From Chiua virens (taxonomy: Eukaryota > Basidiomycota > Agaricomycetes > Boletales > Boletaceae), in NCBI GenBank assembly GCA_019787685.1, contig JAHNUO010000027.1, forward strand, positions 62,001 to 126,000: DNA of 64,000 nucleotides, written 5' to 3'. Each line of letters begins with the position of its first letter. Position 1 is the stretch's first letter. Below the pieces are notes generated by a model that had not been told where the DNA came from, did no database searches, and worked only from the letters and a program-made list of their open reading frames with translations. Of the stretch, positions 36,607-47,698 are shown piece after piece. The position numbers and the translations under genes were made by a program.

Positions 36607-37500
36607 ATGAATGGTGGCCCGCCTCACGGCGACGAACCCAGCTGGAATGGCGGGGTTCGGTCACCTGGCCGTGATCGCGGTGGCGAGCCTCCCCGCCGCT
36701 CCAGCCGAAGCAGGAGTCCAGGACGCGATGACCGAGGGTACGCTCTTTCCCATTTCACTGTATACCCCATAATAACCTCCACCTTTACTCCTTCCTGAAA
36801 ATTTTTACGCAGCCCTCGCGAAGGAGGAGGCCTCAACCCAGGAAACAACCTCCATGTTTCTGGTCTGAGCCACCGAGTCGATACCCGCGACCTTGAGCAA
36901 ACATTTGCCAAGATTGGCCGGGTACGTCGTCTTGTTTCCGCATCTCCTACAGTGTGGGATTACTGACAAATGTTTTGCTGCAGGTCAAAAAGGCGTCCGT
37001 CATGTACGACCCACATACCCGTGAGTCTCGTGGGTTCGGTTTTGTCACCATGGAGACAGCCGAGGAAGCGGACGCCGCCATCACCGCTCTCAACGCGACC
37101 GAGATTATGGGTAAAATCGCCACAGTTGAAAAGGTGACATGATAATATACCGTGTGTCGTCAGTGCTGACTCTCGGAACGTCTTTTACAGGCTCGACGTG
37201 GGCGTGCACGGACTCCTACACCTGGACGCTACTATGGCCCACCAAAACGCCACGACTGTAGGTTCTGTGTTTGTTTGCGTTGAAACGTTGGACTGAGCTC
37301 TCAATCCAGACGAGCGACCCTATGATCCCAGGCCATATGACAGCCGTTACTCGCGCGACTATGAGCATCGAGGTGGGCGTGCAGGGCGTTCTGATGACCG
37401 CCCACGCGACCATGATCGTGGTACCTACCGTGATTACGACCGAGGATACGGCGGACGCGACTACGACCGCGGCGGCCGTTATGACGACAGGAGGTACTAA
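36607..37500 (+). CDS. RRM protein with RS- and RD/RY-rich flanks (Tra2-like splicing factor)
   Basis: An RNA-binding protein probably acting in splicing. The N-terminus is Arg/Ser-rich (PPRRSSRSRSPGRDDR). The single RRM runs from NLHVSGLSHRVDTRDLEQTF (RNP2 = LHVSGL) through KKASVMYDPHTRESRGFGFV (RNP1 = RGFGFVTM) to AITALNATEIMGKIATVEKA. The tail is PTPGRYYGPPKRHD followed by a long Arg/Asp/Tyr/Gly-rich stretch ending RYDDRRY. The RS-RRM-RS layout and the GNNLHVSGLS context match transformer-2 type SR proteins. GT-AG introns split the RRM and tail, and the reading frame continues across them. Confidence 0.87.
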
Positions 37501-37956
37501 CGCTGCAGGACACCGCACACGGTTGAGTATCGACCTCGGTTTTTATTGATAAAATCGGTCTCTTTTCTCGTACACTTAACTGTTGCCTTTTGTGCTGGCA
37601 TCTCTGTGTATTGACAAATGTCTCGAGCTGAATACGATTGGCTTTTTTATCGGAGATGGTGGATATAAGTAGTTTGTTTTTCCGCAAATTGTACCAAGGC
37701 GTTAGAGCCCCTTCAAGTTGGACTTTCAGGTCCCTCCGGCTATGTTCAGCAATTTGTTCCGACCAGTGGGAGCTAGACTTTCCGTGATGTCGAAAGTATA
37801 ATAGTATCTTTCTCGTCGACCTCACTCTGAGGACGCCGTCCGGCACTCGGACCGGGTCCTGCCGCTTGTGGGCAGGTGCCGCGTTGCAAACCATGAGCTT
37901 GCAGCGCTTTAGCCTTTAGCCCTGACCCAAAAGTTTCAAGTTTCAGTAATAACACC
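37501..37956. other. Intergenic between RRM gene and NACHT-WD40 gene
   Basis: It holds the 3' end of the RRM gene and the short promoter of the next gene. No element stands out. Confidence 0.5.
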
Positions 37957-40900
37957 ATGAATATAGATAATCCAGCTCAGCTTCCAGATCATCCATCGTA
38001 TGTGTAATTGTTTTCCTCGTCGCCATGTTGCAATACGCTAGTGTCTTACTATAGGGCGAATACAATCACCATCCGAGGTAGGTTTTGAAACGCCTGGTAT
38101 TGGGTCCTAAATTGCGAGCTAACTGTCTTCTAGACATCGAGATCCGGACTCAAGAACAGCGCAAGGTTTCGAGGCAATACGTCGTCCAGTTTTCTGTAAA
38201 CGGTATCTTAAAGTCAACGAGGAGAGCAAAGGAGGAAAATAACCGGGTTTCCTGGGGCGAAATACTACATTTGTGAGTGCAGGTACTTTTCTTTATTCCC
38301 GGGAGTTGAATAGCGTCAGCTATGGAGACGATCGTTCTGTCTTCGAAGTCAAGGTTTACCAGAAGCGTCGCGGCATCGGAAGGGACAAATTGATTGGATT
38401 TATTCCTAGTAGTAACACCATCAGTGGGGTTCTGGAAAGTTTGCAGGACGGAGGTACGAAGACGTTCTCTCTCGCACGTGCCACCCACTTATCTCTATGA
38501 TTGAAGTGTTCGAACAGACCCTTTTGAAGGATACCTCCGGAGGACCCGATATCTCGGGAATTACGATCAAGTTTGCTTTGATTGTCAGCTTTCCCGAGGG
38601 AGCTGGTGGAAGGCAGCTTCAAGCTACGGACCATGTCGCTCGGCCGGCCGAGTTGCTCGCTGGTGCCATTCCCACCCCCGTTGCCATACCCTTCATTGAT
38701 TCGACGGTGGACGCTGGAACGATCATCTTGCCAAAGGTACGGACGTCTAAGGATGCGTGGGATGTCTTGTTGGAGCGGGTTGAATTACTTAACAAGATCG
38801 TGGTCAATACCGAAGAGGTATTCAGTGTTCACCATCTCACGCCTGACGCTCTAAACTTAACACAGGTCCACCCATATGCGTCGCTGGCTTGGTCGGTTAT
38901 GTCCGCCGTAGACAAGGTCTGCTTGTCAACACTTATCATGTCCATGATATTATTACTCATCGCCGTAATGATTCACGCAGGTATTCCTGAACCAGAAACC
39001 TCGCCACGATCGAATTGTTCACTTAATAGGCGCGATGAACGACGTCCTCGCATTCGTTCATGACGCCGAGCCCCTGAAGAAGATTGAGTTGCAAATCGGC
39101 ACAATGCTGCTTCTAGTCCAACAAGTGACGGAGTGCGGGTTCTTCATTACCGAAGAACAGAACTTCTGTCAGTCATGGCGAGTGGTGTAGAGGGATATTC
39201 ACGACTTATCTTTGTTCCAGGGATTCGAACGGAATGGGATATCGCCGACGAAAAGATCACGGCCTACGAGCTCAAGTTGCAAGAACTCGAAACTGCATTC
39301 CTGGAGGGAGTCACTTTGCAGGCTGGACTGACTGTGGTTCGTATGATAAATGTTCGGGAACCCATTGGTATGTTCTATACTCGTCCTTTTGATGGGCTGT
39401 TGATCAACGAAAGATTCAGCGGAAACCACCGACCTGAGCAACGGGCCTTATGGTGCTAAGTATACGCAGGAGAAGCAATGCCACCCTGGGACACGCGAGG
39501 TCTTACTCCAGGAAATTTGCGACATTCTCAATGACCCCGATCCGCATGCCCCGCGAGTGTGTCTGCTCACCGGCGTTGCTGGATCAGGCAAGTCTGCGGT
39601 CGCTCACTCAATTGCTCGGCTGTATGATGGACAAGAAAGGCTCGGTTCGTTGTACTGCTTCTCAAGGATGGACGTCACGAAGCAGAATCCACGAAACTTC
39701 TTCAGCACTATCACTCGTGACCTCTGTGACCGCGATCCTCATTACAAGTCTGCTCTTTGTGGTACCCAGGGAGAAGATCCATTGTTTCTCGCGATGACCA
39801 CCCCGTCAGAACCCAGGGAAAACGTTCATGCCATTGGGCCCATCATCATTGTTGTCGATGCCCTCGACGAAAGCGGAGACCGAGATGACCGGCAACAATT
39901 TCTGGCCACGTTGTCAAAATGGGTCCGCGGACCTAACTTGCCGACTGGGCTTCGCTTCCTGATCACTGTTCGCACCGAGAGTGATATCCTCGCCGCGTTT
40001 CCGTCCGGCCGGTACGTCACTCATAAGCACATGAGTGACATCTCCGATGAAATAGTCGACAAAGACATCGAGACCTTTATCTACCATTCCCTTCGCCATC
40101 CAGAACCCGCATCAACCTGGCCTGATCATGAGGAGTGCAGACTGCTTGCCCAACATTCACAACATCTGTTTCAGTGGGCTGCGACCGCCTGCAAATTTAT
40201 TCAAGGCATTGGTGTTGTCAGACTCGACCCATCGAAGCGGTTTGAGATAGTTATGCAAAACGCCACCCGTGCTGTCCCTCACCACCTTGATGAATTGTAC
40301 GGGTGCATATTAGGTCAACTCCTCTCCACCGATGATGCCCGGGAATCCTTTCGAGAGTTGATGACCATTGTGCTTTCCCTCAAGGAGCCCCTTCCGTTCG
40401 ACTCACTTTCCGCCTTGTTTTCCGCTGACAAATTCCTGAACATCCGAGATGTCATGAAACCCATGGGATCACTACTGGATGTACTTGATAGGGATAAGCC
40501 CATCCGACCACTCCATACCTCACTCTACGACTTCCTTCTCGACGAGACCCGTAGCTCCATGTTCCATGTTCCTATCCAACCCCAGGATTCTCTCACACTT
40601 GGACGGGCATTACTTGCCTGCATGCGCAAGATGCTCAAGTTCAACATCTGCGACCTCAAGGATTCCCGACTCTTGAACAACGCAGTCCCTGACCTGTCAA
40701 GTCAGGTGACGAAGGCCATTCCCCTGCACCTCTCATATTCATGCCAGTATTGGATGGACCACTTTGCACACATACACTGTGCCCCAGGCCTGCTGGATGA
40801 AGTCACCCTTTTTTTCAAGACCTACCTTCCCTACTGGCTCGAAGCCATCAGCCTCCTCTCCCATTCCTCACCACTGTCCACTATGTTAGCTGCCCTGAAA

Positions 40901-43136
40901 ACATGCACTACCCTGATGACTTGGGCTAAGGTGAGATGGACTCATAATGAAGTGATCAGTACTAAACAAGGGATACCAGGATCAAGAGATAGCTGCTCTT
41001 GCATCAGATGCATGCCGATTCATCCAAGTGTTTGTTCCCATCCTGCAAGCATCTACTCCCCACCTATACTTGTCAGCAATGCCACAGACACCCACTATGT
41101 CCCCTCTATATGAGCTTTGGCAATCTCGACTCTTGATGCATGCCTCCACCACCTCTGGACAGCCATCTAACTGGCCTGTTGAAGTGTGCATCCTGCAAGG
41201 TCACAGAAATTCAGTTCAGTGTGTTGCCTATTCCCCAGATGGCAGGCATATTGTCACTGGTTCTTGGGACAACACCATTAGGGTGTGGGATGCAGCCACT
41301 GGTGAGACTGTGGCAGGTCCATTTGAGGGGCACACACATGTGGTCTTGTCTGTTGCCTATTCCCCAGATGGTAGGCATATTGTCTCTGGCTCAGGTGATG
41401 AGACTGTTAGGGTGTGGGATGCAACCACTGGCAAGACCATGGCAAATCCTTTTAAGGGGCACAGAGATTCAGTCTTGTCTGTTGCCTATTCCCCAGATGG
41501 CACCCATATAGTCTCTGGCTCAGAGGACAACACTGTCAGGGTATGGAATGCAACCACTGGTGAGACTGTGGCTGGCCCATTTGAGGGGCACAAAGGTTCT
41601 GTCCAGTCTGTTGCCTATTCCCCAAATGGTACCCACATTGTCTCTGGCTCAGTGGACAAGACCATTAGGGTGTGGAATGCAACCACTGGGGAGACTGTAA
41701 CAGGTTCATTCAATGAGCACACAAATTCAGTCTCCTGTGTTGTCTATTCCCCAGATGGCAAGTGTATTGTCTCTGGCTCTTCAGACAAGACTATCAGAGT
41801 ATGGAATGCAATCTCTGGTAGGAGTGTGGCAGGTCCATTTCATGGGCACACAGAGCCAATCACATCTGTTGCCTATTCTCCAGATGGCAGCCATATTGTC
41901 TCTAGCTCATGGGACAAGACCATTAGAGTGTGGAATGCAACCACTGGTGGTGCTGTGACAGGTCCATTTGTGGGGCACACAGATATAGTCTGGTCTGTTG
42001 GTTACTCACCAGATGGAAGGCATGTTGTATCTGGTTCTGAGGACAAGACCATCAGGGTGTGGGATGGAACTGCCAGGTACAATGTTGCCATGGAAGGCCC
42101 ATTTCATGGACACAAAGATTCAGTTTGCTCTGTTACCTATTCCCAAGATGGCAGGCATATTGTTTCTGGCTCAAAGGACAAAACCATCAGGGTTTGGGAT
42201 GTGACCAAAGGTCTAACTGTTGTAGGTCCTTTTGAAGGACACACAGATCTGGTCACCTCAGTTGCTTGTTCACCTGATGGCATTCATGTTGCCTCTGCCT
42301 CTGCAGACAAGACCATTAGGATTTGGGATCTGATGTCTGGTCAATCTGTTGGAAATCCACTCAAAGGGCATACAGGCCATATTCTCTCTATTGCCTACTC
42401 ACCTGATGGGAAGCATATCATCTCTGGCTCTCAGGACAAGACAGTTAGGATCTGGAACACAGGAACTGGCCAATTTCTTTCACTTATTGGTCATCTGGGC
42501 TGGGTTATCAGCATTGCCTTCTCATCTGATGGCATGCATATAGTCTCTGGCTCAGAAGACAAGAGTGTTAGAATTTGGACTATCACTGGCACCTGTGTGG
42601 CAGGTCCATTGGAGGGACATGAGGATTCTGTCACATCTGTTGCATATTCACCTGATGGTATGCATGTTGCTTCTGGCTCTTGGGACAAGACCATTAGGGT
42701 TTGGAATGTGGGCACTGGCAGGCCAATTACAAAACCACTCCAGGGACACACAGATCCTATCAGCTGCATCACCTATATATCTCATGGGAAGTATATTATT
42801 TCTGGGTCTTTTGACAAAACTATCAGGGTTTGGGATGCAACTAGTGGAGAACATGTGGCTGGCCCATTCTCAATACATTCATCTCCCATCACCTCTATTT
42901 CCTACTCCCCTGATGAAGTTTACATTGTATCCTGTACTTGGGATAAGACCATAAAGGTTTGTACCACACTTACTGGTAAGTTTACAATGGTTGCATTTTT
43001 GATTCCAAAGAATGTTGATAATGTGGATGCTCTATCAGGTCAAATAAGAGAATACCCACTCTATATGGTCTCTGGTTCAAGTGATAGGGCACCAAGAATT
43101 TGGAATGATATCACTGGTCAGTACCTGATAAGTTAA
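37957..43136 (+). CDS. C2-NACHT-WD40 protein (NWD, fungal NLR-like)
   Basis: STAND ATPase of the kind used by fungi in non-self recognition. The N-terminal exons spell a C2-like domain (DIEIRTQEQRKVSRQYVVQF, SVNGILKST, SVFEVKVYQKRRG, ITIKFALIVSFPE). Helical blocks follow (WDVLLERVELLNKIVVNTEE, HPYASLAWSVMSAVDKV, ETAFLEGVTLQAGLTVVRM). The NACHT domain has Walker A GVAGSGKS (39572-39595) and Walker B IIIVVDALDES (39841-39873), then TGLRFLITVRTESDI and a winged-helix-like IRPLHTSLYDFLLDE. An intron at 40931-40979 joins TWAK to DQEIAALASDACRFIQ. From about 41190 there are at least 14 WD40 repeats, and the frame stops at 43136. The codons change abruptly from CpG-rich to CpG-free near 41130. The P-loop to HAIGP spacer is shorter than I remember for the family, so a small deletion is possible. 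Confidence 0.9.
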
Positions 43137-44025
43137 CTCCAAGAATATCCTGGTTCACTCTCATTTGTTCCTTGTTTCCCAGATAGCAGGCAACTCATCT
43201 CTCACTCTGTGGGCAACATAATTATGGTGTGGAACACAACTACTAATGTGCCTGTCACAGGGTCCATTGAAGGGGCACACAGCCACAGTCTCCTCTGTTG
43301 CCTATTCTCCAAATGGCAGACATATTGTCTCTGGGTCTCTGGACAACACTATTAGGATGTGGGACATAACCACTGGTAAAGCTGTGGCTGGTCCATTCCA
43401 GGGGCATACAAATTTTGTCTTGTCTGTTGCCTATTCTCCAGATGGCAGGCATATAGCCTCTGGCTCTTTGGACAAGACCATTAGAGTATGGGATGCAACC
43501 ACTGGAGAAGTTATGACAGATCCATTTGAGGGGCATACAAATGCAGTCTGGTCTGTTGTCTACTCTCCAGATGGCAAGAATATTGCTTCTGGTTCTTCAG
43601 ACAAAAGCATTAGAGTGTGGAATGCAACCACTGGGGAAACTGTGGCAGGTCCATTGAAGGGGCACACAGATGTGATCTACACCATTGTCTATTCCCCAGA
43701 TGGCAGGCATGTTATCTCTGGCTCAGGGGACAGGACCATTAGAGTATGGAATGTGGCCACTGGTGAAGCAGTGGCAGGTCCATTTCAGGGGCACACTGGC
43801 CCAGTCTTTTCTGTGGCATATTCTTTGGATAGCAAGTGCATTATCTCTGCATCTTCTGATTCTGTTAAAATTTGGAAGGCCCAAGAGCTCTTTTCCTTTC
43901 CTGATTTACATATAGATGACCACTGGATCAAATCCTCCAATGGTGCTTGCTTTGGCTGGATCAGTCCTTATTGCACCCCTTACCTTCCTCTACATTCTTT
44001 GGTTATATCCTCTGACAGAGTTCAT
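41129..44025. other. CpG desert over the WD40 repeats (2.9 kb without CG)
   Basis: I checked every line of this interval for CG and found none. The bounding CpGs are at 41127-41128 and 44026-44027. The NACHT exons before it and the siroheme synthase gene after it are rich in CpG. TG and CA are abundant here, as expected if methylated CG had decayed. Confidence 0.9.
41190..43135 (+). repeat. WD40 tandem array, about 14 repeats of 129 bp, nearly identical
   Basis: Repeats of 43 codons share the frame SVAYSPDGRHIVSGS, xDKTIRVW and NATTGETVAGPFxGH. Several neighbours are almost identical at nucleotide level (for example the stretch gttgcctattccccagatgg recurs). Differences concentrate at a few residue positions. 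The last units before 43136 are more divergent (TWDKTIKVC and SSDRAPRIW). The array probably forms two seven-bladed propellers or one variable propeller surface used for recognition. Confidence 0.9.
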
Positions 44026-44082
44026 CGACTTAGTATCAACAGTTCCTTGTTTGGAGAATCATGGATTGCTTGTTGGAAATAG
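43137..44082 (+). pseudogene. Continuation of the WD40 array, cut off by a stop and a frameshift
   Basis: After the stop at 43134-43136 the same frame continues as a WD repeat remnant (FPDSRQLISHSVG, IIMVWNTTTNVPVTG). One extra G in cacagggtcc (about 43257-43266) then shifts the frame. From 43246 the shifted frame carries five clean repeats (GHTATVSSVAYSPNGRHIV onward). It ends in the family's usual non-WD tail: DDHWIKSSNGACFGWISPY, ISSDRVHRLSINSSLFGE and SWIACWK. The full protein thus once ended at 44082. A GT-AG intron over 43117-43182 could bypass the stop but not the extra G, and it would remove recognisable repeat sequence, so I prefer decay. A sequencing error at the G run cannot be excluded. 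Confidence 0.65.
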
Positions 44083-44361
44083 TTGTCCTATTCACTACTG
44101 CTTCTGTTCCTCTTTCCAATTTTTGTTCACAATGACATAGCTACTATGCAGGATGAATAGAGAGTAACATTTCCACATCCATGTTAGTAACCATCAGATT
44201 CCTAGCACTACCCAACAACTACAGGCAGTTAATGCATATAACGAAGAATAACCCCTTTCAGCCACCCAATTCGAGAGGACAGAAAGTTACTCGAAAAACA
44301 CACCAATACAGTAACGGGGCCTGTTACCTTCGAGAGGCGGTTCGTGACCAGTTTACCACCG
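44083..44361. other. 3' intergenic between convergent genes
   Basis: Convergent ends of the NWD gene and siroheme synthase. CpG reappears here. No feature seen. Confidence 0.5.
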
Positions 44362-46309
44362 TCAAAGATCCTCCCATCCAGCACCCAAACCTTCCCAAAC
44401 ATCCCACTTCCGACCCCCAAGCCACCTCGCGACGCGCTCTCGATCACGCCGTTCCAGCGCCTCCACACACTCCTCGACATCCTCAAGCACCCCCTCCCAT
44501 GCATCCCCGCCCTCCCCCTCCCTCCGTCCAAATGCCAACACCGCCCACCCAATCACGATCATCCCCGGCGGTCGCTGCTCCCCAACACCCGCCAACGCAC
44601 CCTCGACATTTTCGAGCGTCGACACGAGCACCCTCTGATCCGGCATCGACCCCCGTTCCACGATCGCGATCGGGAGGTAGGCCGGGTACGCAGTGCCATC
44701 ACGTCGTCCTCCGCCCTCGATGTCTGGGTCAGCCGACACGAGGGCACGCACCACCGAGCCGAGCCGGGCGACGCCCATGAGCACGAGCACGGTGCGTGCT
44801 CGGTCGTACCCCGGGAGCGCGACGGATTTACCGTGCCGCCCGACGCCGGTGCAGACGATAAAGGACTCGGCCACGCCGCGGTGGGTGACGGGGATGCCTG
44901 CACAGGCGGGTGCGGCGAGGGCAGAGGAAAGGCCGGGGAGGACGAGTGGGGTGAAGCCGTGGGTGCGGAAGTAGGCGAGTTCTTCGCCGGCGCGGGCGTA
45001 TACGATCGGGTCACCTTGTTTTAGCTGGTGACGAGTGGAGATGTGAGCACGGGATATCATATGGAATGGAAGGACGTACCCTGACGACGGTTAATCCGCG
45101 GCTGGCAGCCTCTACGGCGGCTTCCATCATTTCTATTTGAGCACCGTCGGCGTTTCCGGGGAATTTGCGTGCAATACGCACTTCTATGTGCGGTGGAATC
45201 AGCTCGAGGACAGGGGCTGGAACGAGTTTGTCCGAGAGAACGATGTCGGCGTGTTTCGTCAGCGCCTTGTGTGTCGCGAGCGTGAGAAGCGATGGGTGAC
45301 CTGGTCCAGATCCAGCAAGGATAATACGGCCTTTGGTAAGAGGACGGGTAAGATCGAGTCCATGCTGTGATCTTTTCTCGATCGTCGAGAGAGTGGGCGT
45401 CATCCCGTCGTGTGCGACCTGGCCCTCCAGAACCTCTCTCATCTCACGTTCTGACATCATCGCGAGGCGCGAGATCGGCCAATACTCGCTGACCTGCACG
45501 ACCCATCTCATCTGACGTTTGACAGCCTCGACGGCGCTCTCCTCCAAAGCAATCCCGGGAACCCGAATAGGAACTGGACGGTTTGGCGTCGCGGTGCTGT
45601 CTTCGCCTTCTTCGCTGGGGACGTCGTTCTCTTTGGCGATTTTCTTCGCCATCCGTCTCAGCTGTCCGACGTTTGTCACGGCAGTCCCGACCTCCTTGGG
45701 CAACGCAGCGACGATGTCCCTCCGTATTCGCCCTGCGAGCCGACATCCTTCCCCATTGGTGGTCACCCCAATCTGCAAGGGACTCTTGGAGGACGAACCG
45801 GGGTCAACGAAGCGATGTGTTGCTGCGAAGGAAAAGTCGCAGAGGTCCGGCATGTCCGCGACATTGATGGGAATACGGTGGGTGCGACATACCCTCGCGA
45901 GATGGGTCGCCCGGAGGCGTGCGGTCGAGGCTCCAGGCGATGTTGAGATGGTGTCGGTGACAGATACCAAAGATACATGGGTATTTGCAAGATAGTGATC
46001 CAAAGCGACCACGTCCCGGTTTATTTTCAACGTGTTGGCGGCCTGAGAATTCGGATGGGGCTCGGGAACGGGCAGACTGTCCCAGTCAAGCACGTCGAGT
46101 TGGCCATGCTCAGCGCGCCATCGTAACTCATCGCAGACTGCGCCTAGACCACCGCTGACCATGACTTTTACGACGGCGTCTGCTTCAAGGGAGGCATAAG
46201 CCCTGCTCGCTGCGAGCGCGTCCCCTCCAACGATGAGAACGGATTTGGTGGGCATTCTGAACGAGAGGATGAGAGACGCTCCGCCCATAGGTGGTGGGAA
46301 TGGATCCAT
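44362..46309 (-). CDS. MET1: Siroheme synthase: Met8-like N-domain fused to uroporphyrinogen-III C-methyltransferase, 630 aa
   Basis: Makes siroheme, the cofactor of sulfite and nitrite reductase. The N-terminal part has a Rossmann nucleotide-binding start (KSVLIVGGDALAASRAYASL) and the DLCDFSF block of Met8-type precorrin-2 dehydrogenase/ferrochelatase. The second half has the SAM-dependent tetrapyrrole methyltransferase signature ILAGSGPGHPSLLTLATHKAL, then ADIVLSDKLVPAPVLELIP, RLKQGDPIVYARAGEE, LVLPGLSSALAAPACAGIPVT and TRTVLVLMG-like strands. One intron (45025-45079) splits LTVVR and LKQGDP. The two exons give 1893 nt. Yeast keeps MET1 and MET8 as separate genes; the fusion resembles bacterial CysG. 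The methyltransferase half is certain. Activity of the N-domain is inferred. Confidence 0.9.
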
Positions 46310-46456
46310 GGTGGTTGTTGGTGAAGCGTCTGGATGAGAAAGATCATGGTTTCATGGGATCTACGGAACCCGGCGCGCTTGATAAAAATGACGGCGTGAT
46401 CATGAGCAAGCAGATGATTATGTCAGCTGGAAGCCGCTTGGAATTGCACCGAGTCC
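46310..46456. promoter_or_regulatory. Bidirectional promoter, siroheme synthase / SRP14
   Basis: Only 147 bp lie between the divergent start codons, so the two genes must share promoter sequence. A tgataaaaatgacgg stretch lies near 46380 and could act as a TATA-like element for SRP14; this is only a guess from composition. Confidence 0.5.
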
Positions 46457-47185
46457 ATGCAGCTCGTCGACAGCGCTACGGTGAGCGATCGTCTGTACCT
46501 CTGAGACGCGATGCCGACACACCATTTTTGCAGTTTCTCAAACAGTTGACTGCGTTGTTTGAGTCGACAAAAGACAAGGGGACGATATGGCTGACACACA
46601 AACGATGTCGGTTCTTGTTCGTGCTACTCTTCCAAAACTGATCGTGTCGTGTGTAGTAACTCATGATGGCGAGGACGCTACGATGGGTGATGCAAGCCCG
46701 AACAGCAGCAAGGAATATCCGTGTCTGATTCGTATCACAGACGGCAAGAACGCCCAATTTTCTACACACGTAAGTCCTTTCTTCACATCGGGCTGCAGTG
46801 TGTCCTGATCCCCACCACTACCGATCCCCTTTTACATCTCCTCACTCTCCCTGATCGTATGCGTCGCCATCCTGATCGCGCGTGCTCACACGATTCGGTC
46901 ACCTAGGTCATCCCCTCCGATCTCCCAAAATTCCATGCTGCCTATGGCAGTCTTCTGAAAGCATCCTTTACGACGCTCCGAAAGCGCGACAAAAAGCGCG
47001 AAAAACAGCGTGCGGAACAACTAGCAAAACGAAAACAACGGATGGTAGAGCCTGTCGTCGTCGATGGGCCCAAGCGCGGGAACGGCCGACGGAAGCGGCA
47101 GAGAAAGGTGAAAGCGGCAATACGACAAGAGCAGGTCAAGGAGCGTGTGGCGAAACAGGAGGAAGAGAGGGCAAAGACATCGTGA
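46457..47185 (+). CDS. SRP14: Signal recognition particle 14 kDa subunit, 162 aa, four exons
   Basis: Part of the SRP Alu domain that pauses translation while secretory proteins are targeted to the ER. Exons 46457-46480, 46534-46606, 46657-46769 and 46907-47185 total 489 nt. The protein opens MQLVDSATFLKQLTALFEST, then GTIWLTHKRL, YPCLIRITDGKNAQFSTH, DLPKFHAAYGSLLKASFTTL and RKRDKKREKQRAEQLAKRKQ. It ends in a long Lys/Arg-rich tail. The start is fixed because the eight-codon first exon is spliced directly into FLKQLT. The basic C-terminal extension is longer than the animal protein and typical of fungi. Confidence 0.92.
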
Positions 47186-47698
47186 TGACGGCGAGTTATG
47201 AGGGAGTGCGTGAGACCTTGGTACTAATCGCGACGAGATCATGAAGTTCGGTTGTTACGCTGGGTACATTCGATTAAAACTCTATACGTCATCTTACAAA
47301 TAGAGATGATCACTCGAACGGTACATATAGTCCGGAATCAGGTAGTAATATAATCCTGGCTCGAAGCGCCACTGCAGCCGTTGCACAGCGTTCGCGTCAC
47401 GTCGGTTTGTGTGATTCTACATTGCACGAGCGTTCGGTGCGACAAATGGCAAGTCCAAGTCCGAGCTTGCTTCGCCTGACCCGCATAGCACCACCGAAAC
47501 GAGCCGTTGCTTATCTCAATCCGAAGGTTATACAGTTCGTTCGACCTGAACGTCAAATGCACAAGGTAGTCTATAAACAGGATCTGACAGAATAAACAAG
47601 GATTGTGCAGATACATCAACATGCTCGATATATACCAATATATGCACTATCTACACTCATCCCGCCAGCATCGGGAAGAGCCACCACATGCGATTCAG
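47186..47698. other. Intergenic, no gene recognised
   Basis: Convergent 3' regions of SRP14 and the homeodomain gene. A short plus-strand ORF at 47407-47595 has no support. Confidence 0.5.

Noticed and set aside
43117..43182. A 66-bp GT-AG intron that would bypass the stop in the NWD gene
   Set aside because: The skipped bases still translate as part of a WD repeat, and the downstream extra G would remain, so decay explains more. Not excluded.
44229..45024. Long GC-rich plus-strand frames
   Set aside because: They are antisense to the siroheme synthase methyltransferase domain.
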